36,225 bases of DNA from Stutzerimonas stutzeri (GTDB lineage Bacteria > Pseudomonadota > Gammaproteobacteria > Pseudomonadales > Pseudomonadaceae), in assembly GCF_013522825.1 (NCBI RefSeq), contig NZ_JAAMQZ010000044.1:1-36225 (forward strand). Reading direction: 5' to 3'. The stretch's first letter is position 1. Each line of letters starts with the position of its first letter. Position numbers and translations under genes: made by a program. Below the pieces are notes generated by a model that was not told where the DNA came from, ran no database searches, and was given only the letters and a program-made list of their open reading frames with translations. Shown here in pieces: positions 1 through 7,753 of the stretch.

Positions 1-1
1 C

Positions 2-79
2 ATCGAGGTCTACAACACGGAACGACCGCATCTGTCTCTGAAATACAAAACGCCCGATGCCGTGCATCGGGCGTTTTAG
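2..79 (+). pseudogene. 3' end of IS3-family transposase (OrfB), cut by window edge
   Basis: The first bases read in frame as the last 25 codons of a DDE transposase of the IS3 family, ending in TAG at 77-79. The visible peptide has the typical C-terminal YNTERPHLSLKYKTPDA pattern of the integrase core. Everything upstream lies outside the window, so it cannot be said whether the element is intact. The family call is from recognition of this short tail only. Confidence 0.75.
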
Positions 80-101
80 TACCGAAATCTAGCTGAATCG
101 G

Positions 102-126
102 TGTAAACCTATTTCAGGACTAGACA
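102..126 (+). mobile_element. Probable right terminal inverted repeat of the IS3-family element
   Basis: A 25-bp stretch beginning TGTAAACC and ending CTAGACA follows the transposase stop by 22 bp. The terminal CA-3' (TG-5' on the other strand) and the position just after orfB are what IS3-family right ends look like. The left end is outside the window, so the repeat cannot be paired. It ends 5 bp before the stop codon of the next gene. Confidence 0.55.
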
Positions 127-131
127 TCAAT

Positions 132-668
132 TCAGGGCTGCTGAGCCAAAACCAGCTGCCCATCCCTGACCGGAATCTGACTGCCAGGGTCACGGTCCAT
201 GCGGACGCTGCCGACCTTGCCATCGAGATCGTATTTCACCTCATAGCCGACAATCTTGTCGTGACTGTCGGTAACGGTGCTGCAGCGTGTCTCGGTGGTA
301 CTGTAGGTGCTGTTCTGCTGCATCCGCTGCTGCACCTGGTTACCCGCGTAACCACCACCGACCGCGCCCGCCACAGTGGCGATCTTCTTGCCGTTGCCAC
401 CACCCACCTGATTACCCAGCAGGCCTCCGACCACGGCGCCCACGGCTGTGCCGGCGATGCGGTGTTCGTCCTGTACCGGCTTCTGTCGCGTTACGGCAAC
501 CTCCTTGCAGACTTCCCGTGGCGTTTTGATGGTTTCCTTGATGGGCTCCACCGCGAGCACTTCGGCGAACTCAGGCCCGCGATCGACCAGCATATAGGTG
601 GCGAATGCACCACCTGCAGTTACCACTACCGCGCCCAGAACCGCACCCACCAGCATTGACTTGTTCAC
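132..668 (-). CDS. Glycine-zipper 2TM domain protein, probably envelope-located
   Basis: 178 aa. Residues 5-27 form one hydrophobic N-terminal segment (signal anchor or uncleaved signal; no lipobox cysteine seen). Residues about 71-112 are a glycine zipper with repeated GxxxG-type spacing (GAVVGGLLG, GAVGGGYAG), the signature of the Rick_17kDa_Anti/glycine-zipper 2TM family of outer-membrane or periplasmic proteins. The C-terminal 60 residues are polar, with two cysteines in the protein (53 and 129). Specific function is unknown. The gene is in the same direction as secF, 74 bp downstream of it, so it could be read from the sec operon or alone. The IS end abuts its stop codon, so its original terminator is probably displaced. 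Confidence 0.8.
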   Translation of the reverse strand: MNKSMLVGAVLGAVVVTAGGAFATYMLVDRGPEFAEVLAVEPIKETIKTPREVCKEVAVTRQKPVQDEHRIAGTAVGAVVGGLLGNQVGGGNGKKIATVAGAVGGGYAGNQVQQRMQQNSTYSTTETRCSTVTDSHDKIVGYEVKYDLDGKVGSVRMDRDPGSQIPVRDGQLVLAQQP

Positions 669-742
669 TGCACATTCCTTCTTCCGACGGGCAAGACCCC
701 GCTGCGCGCTTAGGCACTGAAACTCGCCAGAAGTTCGAATGT

Positions 743-1651
743 TCAGGGACTCTCATCGACCTCTTCGACAACCGGCGGGATCAGGTCGTCACGGGTGAGC
801 TTGAGCCAGATCAGGAAAATGCTGGCGATGTAAATGGACGAGTAGGTTCCCGCCCCTACACCAATCATCAACGCCAGCGAGAAACCCCAGAGATTCTCGC
901 CACCGAACACCATCAGCGCCGCAACCGCCAACAAGGTTGAAATCGAGGTCGCCAGCGTTCGCAGCAGAGTCTGGGTAGTGGAAATGTTGATGTTCTCGAT
1001 CAGCTCGGCCCTGCGTAGCGTTCGGAAGTTCTCCCGAATGCGGTCGAAGATCACGATGGTGTCGTTGAGCGAGTAGCCGATGACCGCCAGTACGGCAGCC
1101 AGTACGGTAAGGTCGAAAGATATCTCGAAGAACGAGAAAACCCCCAACACCACGATCACGTCGTGAAATAGCGACACCACGGCGCCGACGCCAAACTTCC
1201 ACTGAAAGCGGAACGCAACGTAGATCAGAATCCCGCCCAAGGCCAGCAACATACCCAACCCGCCCTGATCACGCAGTTCCTCGCCCACAGAAGGACCGAC
1301 AAACTCCACTCGCTTGACGATGACGTCTCCACCGGTGCCCTGACCACGCAAAGACCCGGCAATACGCTCGCCCAACTGGGGATCGTCGCCTGGCATCCTG
1401 ATCAGCACATCGGTAGTCGCGCCGAAACTCTGCACCAGCGCCCCTTCAAAGCCACCCTCGCTCAGCTGTCCACGAATTTGCTCCAGGGCAACCGGGTTTT
1501 CATAGTTCAGTTCAACCAGGGTGCCGCCTGTGAAATCCAGGCCGAAGTTCAAGCCCTTCACCGCCAGACTGGCCAGCGAGGCAATAGTCAGCAGTAGCGT
1601 CAGGACGAAGGCCACATTACGCACCGCCATGAAATTGATTACGCGCTTCAT
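743..1651 (-). CDS. secF: Protein translocase subunit SecF
   Basis: 302 aa, usual length for SecF. With SecD and YajC it forms the inner-membrane complex that uses the proton motive force to help late steps of Sec-dependent protein export. The N-terminal helix (about 10-31) is followed by the family signature FGLDFTGGTLVEL (about 36-48), a periplasmic P1-like domain, then a block of five membrane helices in the C-terminal half, including the conserved GYSLNDTIVIFDRIREN stretch. It starts 12 bp after the secD stop, with AAGGGG as a plausible ribosome-binding site, so the two are co-transcribed. Nothing unusual. Confidence 0.97.
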   Translation of the reverse strand: MKRVINFMAVRNVAFVLTLLLTIASLASLAVKGLNFGLDFTGGTLVELNYENPVALEQIRGQLSEGGFEGALVQSFGATTDVLIRMPGDDPQLGERIAGSLRGQGTGGDVIVKRVEFVGPSVGEELRDQGGLGMLLALGGILIYVAFRFQWKFGVGAVVSLFHDVIVVLGVFSFFEISFDLTVLAAVLAVIGYSLNDTIVIFDRIRENFRTLRRAELIENINISTTQTLLRTLATSISTLLAVAALMVFGGENLWGFSLALMIGVGAGTYSSIYIASIFLIWLKLTRDDLIPPVVEEVDESP

Positions 1652-1663
1652 CGTGCTAGCCCC

Positions 1664-3532
1664 TTAAATCCACAGCTTCTTGAGATCGCGGCCACCATAG
1701 ATCAGATTGACCATGGCGCGAGTCACGATGATTGCAGTGAACATCGACGTCAGAATTCCGAGCGACAGCGTGACCGCAAAACCCTTGATCGGCCCGGTGC
1801 CCATGGCGAAGAGAATGCCACCCACCAGCAAGGTGGTGAGGTTGCCGTCGACAATCGCGGAAAACGCACGATCGAAGCCCTCGTGAATGGCGCGCTGCAC
1901 CGACATGCCATTCTGAATTTCCTCTCGTATCCGCGAGAAGATCAGCACGTTGGCGTCCACCGCCATGCCCATGGTCAATACGATACCGGCGATACCCGGC
2001 AGCGTCAGGGTCGCACCCAGCATCGACATCAGCGCGGTCAGCGCCACCATGTTGAACAACAGCGCAACGGTCGCCAACACGCCGAAGAACTTGTAGATCA
2101 GCACAATGAAAATTGCGACGAAGAGGAAACCCCACATCGCTGCCTGGACGCCCAACTTGATATTTTCGGCGCCCAGACTCGGGCCGATGGTGCGCTCTTC
2201 GGCGAAGTACATCGGCGCCGCCAGACCACCCGCGCGAAGCAGCAACGCCAGTTCCGAGGATTCGCCCTGGCCATCGAGGCCAGTGATGCGGAACTGACTG
2301 CCCAGCGGTGACTGGATGGTCGCCAGGCTGATGATCCTTTTATCTTCCACAAAGGTCTCGACGCGCACTTCCTGCTCGACGCCCTCGACCATCTGCTTGA
2401 CGTAACTGGTCTGCGGACGCTGTTCGATGAAGATCACCGCCATGCTGCGACCGACACTGTTGCGCGTCGCGCGGTTCATCAGTTCGCCGCCATGACCATC
2501 CAGACGGATGTTGACCTGCGGACGGCCATTCTCGTCGTAACTGGCCTGGGCATCGGTCACCTGGTCGCCGGTGATGATCAGCGAACGCTCCAACTGCGCC
2601 GGCGGGCGCCCTTCCTGGCGGAACTCGAAGGTTTCGGTAGTTGCACGCGGGGCATCCATCTCGGCTGCCAGACGGAACTCCAGGTTGGCAGTCTTGCCGA
2701 GGATGCGCTTGGCTTCCGCAGTGTCCTGTACGCCCGGCAATTCGACCACGATGCGGCTCGCACCTTGGCGCTGCACCAGCGGCTCGGATACGCCCAGCTC
2801 GTTGACCCGATTACGAACCGTAGTGAGGTTCTGCTTGATGGAATACTCGCGAATCTCCGCCAGCTTCGCCTCGGTAAGAGCCAGACGTAGCACCTGCTGA
2901 CCATTACGCTCACTGGAGGTAATGTCGAAATCGGTAAAATTCTTGCGGATCAGGGCCTGTGCTGCGGACAGCGTCGCCTCGTCGGCAAAGCCCAGTTGCA
3001 CCGCACTACCCTGCGTGGGCAGGCTGCGGTAGCGGACACGCTCCTTGCGCAACAGGCTCTTGACCTCGCCTTCATGGACGTTCAAGCGCGTCTCGACAGC
3101 CTTGTCCATGTCCACTTCGAGCAGGAAGTGCACACCACCGGACAGGTCCAGACCAAGCTTCATCGGGCTTGCACCGAGGTTACGCAGCCAGTCGGGCGTA
3201 GTCGGCGCCAGGTTGAGGGCCACCACATAAGCGTCGCCAAGCGCGCGACGGATTACGTCCTTGGCCGGCAACTGGTCGTCCTGGTGTATCAGCCGCAACA
3301 GGCCGCCCCTGCCCTGCTCGTCCAGCGAAGCAGCCTTGACCTCGATTCCAGCCTCTTCAAGCGCTGCACTCGCTCTATTCAGATCGGCCTCGGTGACGCT
3401 CAGCGAGGTGGTAGCGCCGGTAATCTGGACAGCCGGATCGTCGGGATAGAGATTAGGAGCCGAATAAATGCAGGCAACTGCCAGCACCACCAGTATCAGC
3501 AGGTATTTCCAGAGGGGGAATCTATTGAGCAT
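1664..3532 (-). CDS. secD: Protein translocase subunit SecD
   Basis: 622 aa, normal for Pseudomonas SecD. Residues about 9-27 are the first membrane helix, followed by a large periplasmic region that contains the LGLDLSGGVHFLLEVD signature (about 127-142). The C-terminal part, from about 455, holds the remaining five helices with the GMAVDANVLIFSRIREE motif shared with SecF and RND proteins. It works with SecF in proton-driven protein export. It lies 66 bp after yajC and 12 bp before secF. Confidence 0.97.
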   Translation of the reverse strand: MLNRFPLWKYLLILVVLAVACIYSAPNLYPDDPAVQITGATTSLSVTEADLNRASAALEEAGIEVKAASLDEQGRGGLLRLIHQDDQLPAKDVIRRALGDAYVVALNLAPTTPDWLRNLGASPMKLGLDLSGGVHFLLEVDMDKAVETRLNVHEGEVKSLLRKERVRYRSLPTQGSAVQLGFADEATLSAAQALIRKNFTDFDITSSERNGQQVLRLALTEAKLAEIREYSIKQNLTTVRNRVNELGVSEPLVQRQGASRIVVELPGVQDTAEAKRILGKTANLEFRLAAEMDAPRATTETFEFRQEGRPPAQLERSLIITGDQVTDAQASYDENGRPQVNIRLDGHGGELMNRATRNSVGRSMAVIFIEQRPQTSYVKQMVEGVEQEVRVETFVEDKRIISLATIQSPLGSQFRITGLDGQGESSELALLLRAGGLAAPMYFAEERTIGPSLGAENIKLGVQAAMWGFLFVAIFIVLIYKFFGVLATVALLFNMVALTALMSMLGATLTLPGIAGIVLTMGMAVDANVLIFSRIREEIQNGMSVQRAIHEGFDRAFSAIVDGNLTTLLVGGILFAMGTGPIKGFAVTLSLGILTSMFTAIIVTRAMVNLIYGGRDLKKLWI

Positions 3533-3598
3533 GACGCAGCCCGTCTAATGACGCGGGGCGCCTTGCGCGCCCCGTCGTTGCTATTGAATGAAGTCGGC

Positions 3599-3928
3599 TC
3601 AGATGGCTTTCAGAGTGCCCTTGGGCAGGGTCGCGGCAATCGCCACTTTCTGGAACTTCAGTTCGACGCTGTCGGATACTTCGATCACGACGAAATCATC
3701 GGCAACCTTGGTGACCTTGCCAACGATGCCACCGGAAGTCACCACTTCGTCGCCCTTCTGCAGGCCGCCGATCAGGTTCTTGTGCTCCTTGGCGCGTTTG
3801 GCCTGGGGACGCCAGATCATCAGATAGAAGATGACCAGAAAGCCGACCAGAAACAGCCACTCGAAGCCGCTTCCGGCAGGACCAGCGGCAGCCTCTTGAG
3901 CGTAGGCGGCGGGAATCAGAAAGCTCAT
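3599..3928 (-). CDS. yajC: Preprotein translocase subunit YajC
   Basis: 109 aa. There is a short N-terminal region, a single membrane helix at about 24-42 (FEWLFLVGFLVIFYLMIW), the typical RPQAKRAKEHKNL cytosolic motif, and a small beta-rich C-terminal domain with GDEVVTSGGIVGKV. This is the standard YajC layout. YajC associates with SecDF and YidC in the inner membrane. A clear AGGAG precedes the ATG by 6 bp. The order tgt-yajC-secD-secF is the classic gammaproteobacterial arrangement. Confidence 0.96.
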   Translation of the reverse strand: MSFLIPAAYAQEAAAGPAGSGFEWLFLVGFLVIFYLMIWRPQAKRAKEHKNLIGGLQKGDEVVTSGGIVGKVTKVADDFVVIEVSDSVELKFQKVAIAATLPKGTLKAI

Positions 3929-3968
3929 GTAGCACTCCTGTTGCAGAGATTTAAATTATGGAATTTCG

Positions 3969-5102
3969 TCATGCAAGCGGCGGCGTTGGCAAGCCGCGCT
4001 TTGCATAGAAGGCATCGACAAAGGCCGCCAATGTACCTTGTTGAATGGCTTGGCGTAAACCGGCCATCAAACGTTGGTAATGCCGCAGGTTGTGGATTGT
4101 ATTCAACATGCTGCCGAGCATTTCACCGCATTTGTCCAGATGATGCAGATAGCCGCGGGAGAAGTGTTTGCAGGTGTAACAATCGCAGTCCGCCTCCAGC
4201 GGCGAATCGTCATGACGATGTACCGCGTTGCGAATTTTCACCACGCCGGTATCGGTAAACAGGTGGCCGTTGCGGGCATTACGAGTCGGCATCACGCAGT
4301 CGAACATATCCACACCACGACGCACGCCCTCGACCAGATCTTCGGGTTTGCCGACGCCCATCAGATAGCGCGGCTTGTCAGCCGGCATCTGCGTCGGCAG
4401 GAAGTCCAGCACCCGGATCATTTCCTCCTTGGGCTCACCCACGGAAAGACCGCCGATGGCCAGGCCGTCGAAACCGATCTCGCACAGGCCCTCCAGCGAA
4501 CGCATGCGCAGCGATTCGTGCATGCCGCCCTGGACGATGCCGAACAGCGCCGCCGAACTGTCGCCATGCGCTTGCTTCGAGCGTTTGGCCCAGCGCAACG
4601 ACAGCTCCATGGAGCGACGCGCAACATCCTCATCCGCCGGATAAGGTGTGCATTCATCGAAGATCATCACGATATCGGAGCCCAGATCGCGCTGGACCTG
4701 CATCGACTCCTCCGGCCCCATGAAGACCTTGGCGCCGTCCACCGGAGAAGCGAAGTAGACGCCCTCCTCCTTGATCTTGCGCATCGCCCCCAGACTGAAC
4801 ACCTGGAAACCGCCCGAGTCTGTCAGGATCGGGCCTTTCCATTGCATGAAGTCATGCAGGTCGCCGTGCGCCCTGATCACTTCAGTACCGGGGCGCAGCC
4901 AGAGATGAAAGGTGTTGCCGAGAATGATCTCGGCACCGATTTCCTCGACGTCGCGCGGCAACATGCCCTTGACCGTGCCGTAGGTGCCCACCGGCATGAA
5001 CGCCGGCGTTTCCACTGTGCCGCGCGGAAAGGTCAGGCGTCCGCGACGGGCCCTGCCGTCGGTGGCGAGCAGTTCGAAGGACATGTGGCAGGTACGGCTC
5101 AT
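3969..5102 (-). CDS. tgt: tRNA-guanine(34) transglycosylase
   Basis: 377 aa. It exchanges G34 of GUN-anticodon tRNAs for preQ1 in queuosine synthesis. Visible features are the substrate-site motif TDSGGFQVFSLG (about 94-105), FDCVMPTRNARNG with the nucleophilic aspartate at 268, and the zinc site C306, C308, C311 and H337. The start at 5102 is chosen because GAGG lies 7 bp upstream and the ATGA overlaps the queA stop; a second ATG at 5084 (residue 7) matches the usual MSFELL start and is the alternative. The queA overlap implies translational coupling. Confidence 0.97.
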   Translation of the reverse strand: MSRTCHMSFELLATDGRARRGRLTFPRGTVETPAFMPVGTYGTVKGMLPRDVEEIGAEIILGNTFHLWLRPGTEVIRAHGDLHDFMQWKGPILTDSGGFQVFSLGAMRKIKEEGVYFASPVDGAKVFMGPEESMQVQRDLGSDIVMIFDECTPYPADEDVARRSMELSLRWAKRSKQAHGDSSAALFGIVQGGMHESLRMRSLEGLCEIGFDGLAIGGLSVGEPKEEMIRVLDFLPTQMPADKPRYLMGVGKPEDLVEGVRRGVDMFDCVMPTRNARNGHLFTDTGVVKIRNAVHRHDDSPLEADCDCYTCKHFSRGYLHHLDKCGEMLGSMLNTIHNLRHYQRLMAGLRQAIQQGTLAAFVDAFYAKRGLPTPPLA

Positions 5103-6148
5103 GGTGTTTCCTCGGGGCCGCGCGGGGCCGGGTTGCGCGTGATGAACATGGCATCGCCGTAACTGAAGAAGCGATAGCCCTCAGCCACAGCCTCGGCATA
5201 GGCCGCCATGGTTTCCGGATAGCCGGCGAAGGCTGAAACCAGCATCAGCAAGGTCGATTCGGGTAGATGAAAATTGGTCACCAGAGCATCCACTACATGG
5301 AAGGGCCTGCCCGGATAGATGAATATGTCGGTGTCGCCACTGAACGCCTTGAGCGTGCCATCCCGCGCAGCACTCTCCAGCGAGCGCACACTGGTGGTCC
5401 CCACCGCGATGACACGACCACCTCGCTGGCGACAGGCTGTGACCGCATCGACCACTTCCTGGCCGACCTCCAGCCACTCGCTGTGCATGTGGTGGTCTTC
5501 GATACGCTCGACACGTACCGGCTGGAAGGTCCCTGCCCCCACGTGCAGGGTGACGAAGGCCGTCTCGACGCCCGTCTCGCGCAGCGCCTCCAGCAGCGCA
5601 TCATCGAAATGCAGCCCGGCCGTGGGCGCCGCCACCGCGCCGGTGCGCTGGGCATACACCGTCTGATAGCGCTCACGATCGGCACTGTCATCCGCTCTGT
5701 CTATATAAGGAGGCAACGGCATATGGCCGACGCGCTCCAGCAGCGGCAGCACTTGCTCGTCGAACGCCAGCTCGAACAATGCATCATGGCGCACCAGCAT
5801 CAACGCCTCGCCACCGCCATCGATCCGAATCCTGCTGCCAGGCTTCGGCGATTTGCTGGAGCGGATATGCGCGAGCACGCGATGACTGTCCAGCACCCGC
5901 TCGACCAGCACCTCAAGCCTGCCGCCGGTTTCCTTCTGACCGAACAGCCGGGCCGGAATCACGCGGGTGTTATTGAACACCATCAGATCACCAGGACGCA
6001 CATGGTCGAGCAGATCGGCAAAGCCTCGATGCGCCAGCTTGCCGGTCTGCCCGTCAAGCACCAGCAAGCGGCTGGCGCGACGCTCGGCCAGTGGATGGCG
6101 CGCGATCTGGGAATCGGGCAACTCGAAGGAAAAAGCGGAGACTTGCAT
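5099..6148 (-). CDS. queA: S-adenosylmethionine:tRNA ribosyltransferase-isomerase
   Basis: 349 aa from the ATG at 6148. It transfers and isomerises the ribosyl group of S-adenosylmethionine onto preQ1-tRNA to give epoxyqueuosine, the step after Tgt. Family hallmarks are the N-terminal LPDSQIARHPLAERRASRLL, NNTRVIPARLFG, the AAPTAGLHFD motif and the C-terminal VTNFHLPESTLLMLVSAFAG. An in-frame ATG 51 bp further up would add 17 residues not usual in the family; neither start has a good Shine-Dalgarno sequence, so the family start is preferred. It is the first gene of the queA-tgt-yajC-secDF run. Confidence 0.95.
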   Translation of the reverse strand: MQVSAFSFELPDSQIARHPLAERRASRLLVLDGQTGKLAHRGFADLLDHVRPGDLMVFNNTRVIPARLFGQKETGGRLEVLVERVLDSHRVLAHIRSSKSPKPGSRIRIDGGGEALMLVRHDALFELAFDEQVLPLLERVGHMPLPPYIDRADDSADRERYQTVYAQRTGAVAAPTAGLHFDDALLEALRETGVETAFVTLHVGAGTFQPVRVERIEDHHMHSEWLEVGQEVVDAVTACRQRGGRVIAVGTTSVRSLESAARDGTLKAFSGDTDIFIYPGRPFHVVDALVTNFHLPESTLLMLVSAFAGYPETMAAYAEAVAEGYRFFSYGDAMFITRNPAPRGPEETP

Positions 6149-6222
6149 GTAAGGATGATCGGCACGGAGCTCAGGGGGCGCAAAGCTTAGCGGAATCACC
6201 GCAATCTGACCACGCCGAACGA

Positions 6223-6251
6223 TTGACCGGCCTACGGCGCATCCTTATACT
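6223..6251 (+). promoter_or_regulatory. Sigma-70 promoter of the tRNA-Leu gene
   Basis: TTGACC at 6223-6228 and TATACT at 6246-6251 are separated by exactly 17 bp. The expected start is about 6258, a few bases before the mature tRNA. Both boxes are one base from consensus. Confidence 0.8.
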
Positions 6252-6264
6252 TCGCCGCCACTGT

Positions 6265-6351
6265 GCCTCGATGGCGGAATCGGTAGACGCAGCGGATTCA
6301 AAATCCGCCGTTGGTAACAACGTGAGAGTTCGAGTCTCTCTCGAGGCACCA
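6265..6351 (+). tRNA. tRNA-Leu (anticodon CAA)
   Basis: An 87-nt cloverleaf with encoded CCA. The acceptor stem GCCTCGA pairs with TCGAGGC (6341-6347), followed by A and CCA. The anticodon stem GCGGA/TCCGC closes the loop TTCAAAA, giving anticodon CAA, which reads UUG. The long variable arm (GTTGGTAACAACG region) is that of a class II leucine tRNA, and the T loop TTCGAGT is normal. The gene stands alone, divergent from queA. Confidence 0.96.
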
Positions 6352-6358
6352 TCATTCT

Positions 6359-6388
6359 ATTCAACGGGTAGCCGATAGCCCGCTGAAT
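6359..6388 (+). terminator. Hairpin downstream of tRNA-Leu, possible terminator
   Basis: ATTCA and CGGG at 6359-6368 pair with CCCG and TGAAT at 6379-6388 around a 10-base loop, with one bulged base on each side. There is no immediate T-tract, only TTTT about 8 bases later, so its terminator activity is uncertain. Confidence 0.4.
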
Positions 6389-6597
6389 GCCGGCAGTTTT
6401 GCAGCACGGCAGCGCTTTACAGCATTATCAGAGCCCTGTAGCTCGACACCCCTCGCAACACCCGACACAAGAGCGGCATTCACTGCACGGCAGCACGGTC
6501 GAAACAGGCTTGCAAGGCTGTTTCCAGTTGACCCGCCCGCTTACATCGCGCTGAAAAAGCGCTGCCTGGACAGGGCAAATTCTATGGCTGCGAGGGG
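6389..6597. other. Intergenic stretch without a recognised gene
   Basis: Between the hairpin after tRNA-Leu and the cold-shock gene promoter there is no open frame with coding character and no RNA family I recognise. CAGCACGG recurs (about 6401 and 6489), which may be chance. Confidence 0.4.
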
Positions 6598-6626
6598 TTG
6601 GCACTCCTTGCGAGTTATCGTAGAGT
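6598..6626 (+). promoter_or_regulatory. Predicted promoter of the cold-shock protein gene
   Basis: TTGGCA (6598-6603) and TAGAGT (6621-6626) are spaced by 17 bp. A start near 6633 would give a leader of about 150 nt before the ATG at 6785. Long leaders are characteristic of cspA-type mRNAs, where leader structure controls translation with temperature. The promoter is seen in sequence; regulation is by analogy. Confidence 0.55.
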
Positions 6627-6784
6627 GTGCCCACTGTGTTTGCATGGGTCGCCGTAGAATCGTGACCTGGTGCAGTAGATCATCCGATCCGCTACATCCC
6701 GCTCGACTCCTTACTCCTTGCAACCAGTTCCCGCTCCTGCCGTGCAGGCGCGCTTCTACTATTGAGTTTCAAGGATACAAAGAC

Positions 6785-6997
6785 ATGTCGAATCGTCAGA
6801 ACGGTACCGTCAAGTGGTTTAACGACGAAAAAGGTTTTGGTTTCATCACTCCTGAGAGCGGTCCGGATCTGTTCGTGCACTTCCGCGCGATCGAAGGTAA
6901 CGGCTTCAAGAGCCTGAAAGAAGGCCAGAAAGTCAGCTTCATCGCTGTGCAAGGTCAAAAAGGCATGCAGGCTGACCAGGTTCAAATCCAGGAATAA
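6785..6997 (+). CDS. Cold-shock domain protein (CspA family)
   Basis: 70 aa, a single cold-shock domain that binds single-stranded RNA/DNA and acts as an RNA chaperone or antiterminator. The RNP1 motif KGFGFI (16-21) and the RNP2-type motif LFVHF are present, with the N-terminal GTVKWFNDEKGFG pattern. AAGGA lies 8 bp before the ATG. The usual RNP2 is VFVHF/VFVHY followed by S; here the sequence is LFVHFRAIEGNGFKSL, as in the pseudomonad CapB/CspD-like paralogues. It is monocistronic, between its own promoter and a strong terminator. Which Csp paralogue it is cannot be fixed from sequence alone. Confidence 0.95.
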   Translation: MSNRQNGTVKWFNDEKGFGFITPESGPDLFVHFRAIEGNGFKSLKEGQKVSFIAVQGQKGMQADQVQIQE

Positions 6998-7010
6998 GCC
7001 ACCGCTCCGA

Positions 7011-7043
7011 AAAGCCCCTGATGGCAGCATCAGGGGCTTTTTT
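7011..7043 (+). terminator. Rho-independent terminator after the cold-shock gene
   Basis: AAAGCCCCTGATG (7011-7023) pairs perfectly with CATCAGGGGCTTT around GCAG, and the stem runs into a T-tract ending at 7043. Confidence 0.92.
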
Positions 7044-7092
7044 ATGCGCGCATTTCCGTAGAATGCGCGCCTGCCTCATTCAACGAGACGTC

Positions 7093-7596
7093 ATGCTCAT
7101 GCGCAACCAGTCACTCAGCCCCCAAGGCCAGTTCCCAGCCGCCAGCCTGAGCCGCCGGCTTGCCGCGATTCTATACGACTCGTTTCTCTCGATTGCCCTG
7201 ATGATGGTTGTCACCCTGCTCTATCAACAGGTCCTGCTGCGCCTGTTCTATGGCAGCGAAGCGCTCAAGGCAGTGGCGGAAAGCGGCGGACTGGACAGAG
7301 ACCCCATTCTCGCCACCCTGCTGCTGTTCTGCCTGTTCGGCTTTTTCGCCAAGTTCTGGACCCACAACGGCCAGACGCTCGGCATGCAGGTCTGGGGCGT
7401 GCGCATCCAGAATGCCGACGGCAGCGCCATCGATCTGTGGCAGGCGCTGCTGCGCTTTCTGATCGCCATCCTGTCCTGGCTCGCCCTGGGCCTTGGCTAC
7501 TGGTGGATGCTCTGGGACAAGCAGCAACGCACCTGGCATGACATCTATTCGGAAAGCCTGGTGGTGCATTTGCCGAAGAATATCCATAAGAAATAG
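7093..7596 (+). CDS. RDD-family inner-membrane protein
   Basis: 167 aa. The RDD family consists of small membrane proteins named for conserved Arg-Asp-Asp positions; roles are mostly unknown, and some are linked to ion transport. Here SRRLAAILYDSFLS (about 19-32) carries the R and first D, with membrane segments at about 28-47, 73-92 and 119-137. The motif GQTLGMQVWGVRIQNADGS in the middle is typical of the family, as is the C-terminal RTWHDIYSESLVV. The start at 7093 is chosen over further upstream frames, which run through the csp terminator; ATG at 7099 is equally possible. Its 3' end is followed directly by heptamer repeats. Confidence 0.85.
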   Translation: MLMRNQSLSPQGQFPAASLSRRLAAILYDSFLSIALMMVVTLLYQQVLLRLFYGSEALKAVAESGGLDRDPILATLLLFCLFGFFAKFWTHNGQTLGMQVWGVRIQNADGSAIDLWQALLRFLIAILSWLALGLGYWWMLWDKQQRTWHDIYSESLVVHLPKNIHKK

Positions 7597-7629
7597 CTGC
7601 AAGCTGCAAGCTGCAAGCTGCAAGCTGCA
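7595..7629 (+). repeat. Five tandem copies of AGCTGCA (7-bp repeat)
   Basis: AGCTGCA occurs five times without interruption, starting inside the TAG stop codon of the RDD gene. Heptamer runs of this kind are scattered through Pseudomonas intergenic regions. Copy number is likely to vary between strains. Confidence 0.9.
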
Positions 7630-7636
7630 AGCCAGC

Positions 7637-7708
7637 GTAGGGTGGATATCGCTTTTTACATCCACCGAGGCTCCGCTCGTCGGGTCGATGAAGCGTGACC
7701 CGACCTAC
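7637..7708. repeat. 72-bp inverted intergenic repeat with two hairpins
   Basis: The segment begins GTAGG and ends CCTAC. Inside, GGTGGAT pairs with ATCCACC (7660-7666) across a loop with CTTTTT, and CGGGTC pairs with GACCCG (7681-7686 with 7697-7702). It sits between the convergent RDD and lptG genes, where it may serve as a terminator for either side. It resembles a widely dispersed pseudomonad repeat that begins GTAGGGTGGAT; that family link is from memory. Confidence 0.65.
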
Positions 7709-7753
7709 AGCTTTTTCGTCCAGCCTTCCAGCCTCAAACGCCTTTATCGGCTT

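Noticed and set aside
6598..6612. TGGCAC followed by TTGC, like a sigma-54 promoter
   Set aside because: The two elements are 2 bp too close for sigma-54; the same bases form the -35 box of a well-spaced sigma-70 promoter.
7595..7629. Phase-variation tract inside a coding region
   Set aside because: The repeats start at the stop codon of the RDD gene, so copy changes would not alter its frame in the present arrangement.
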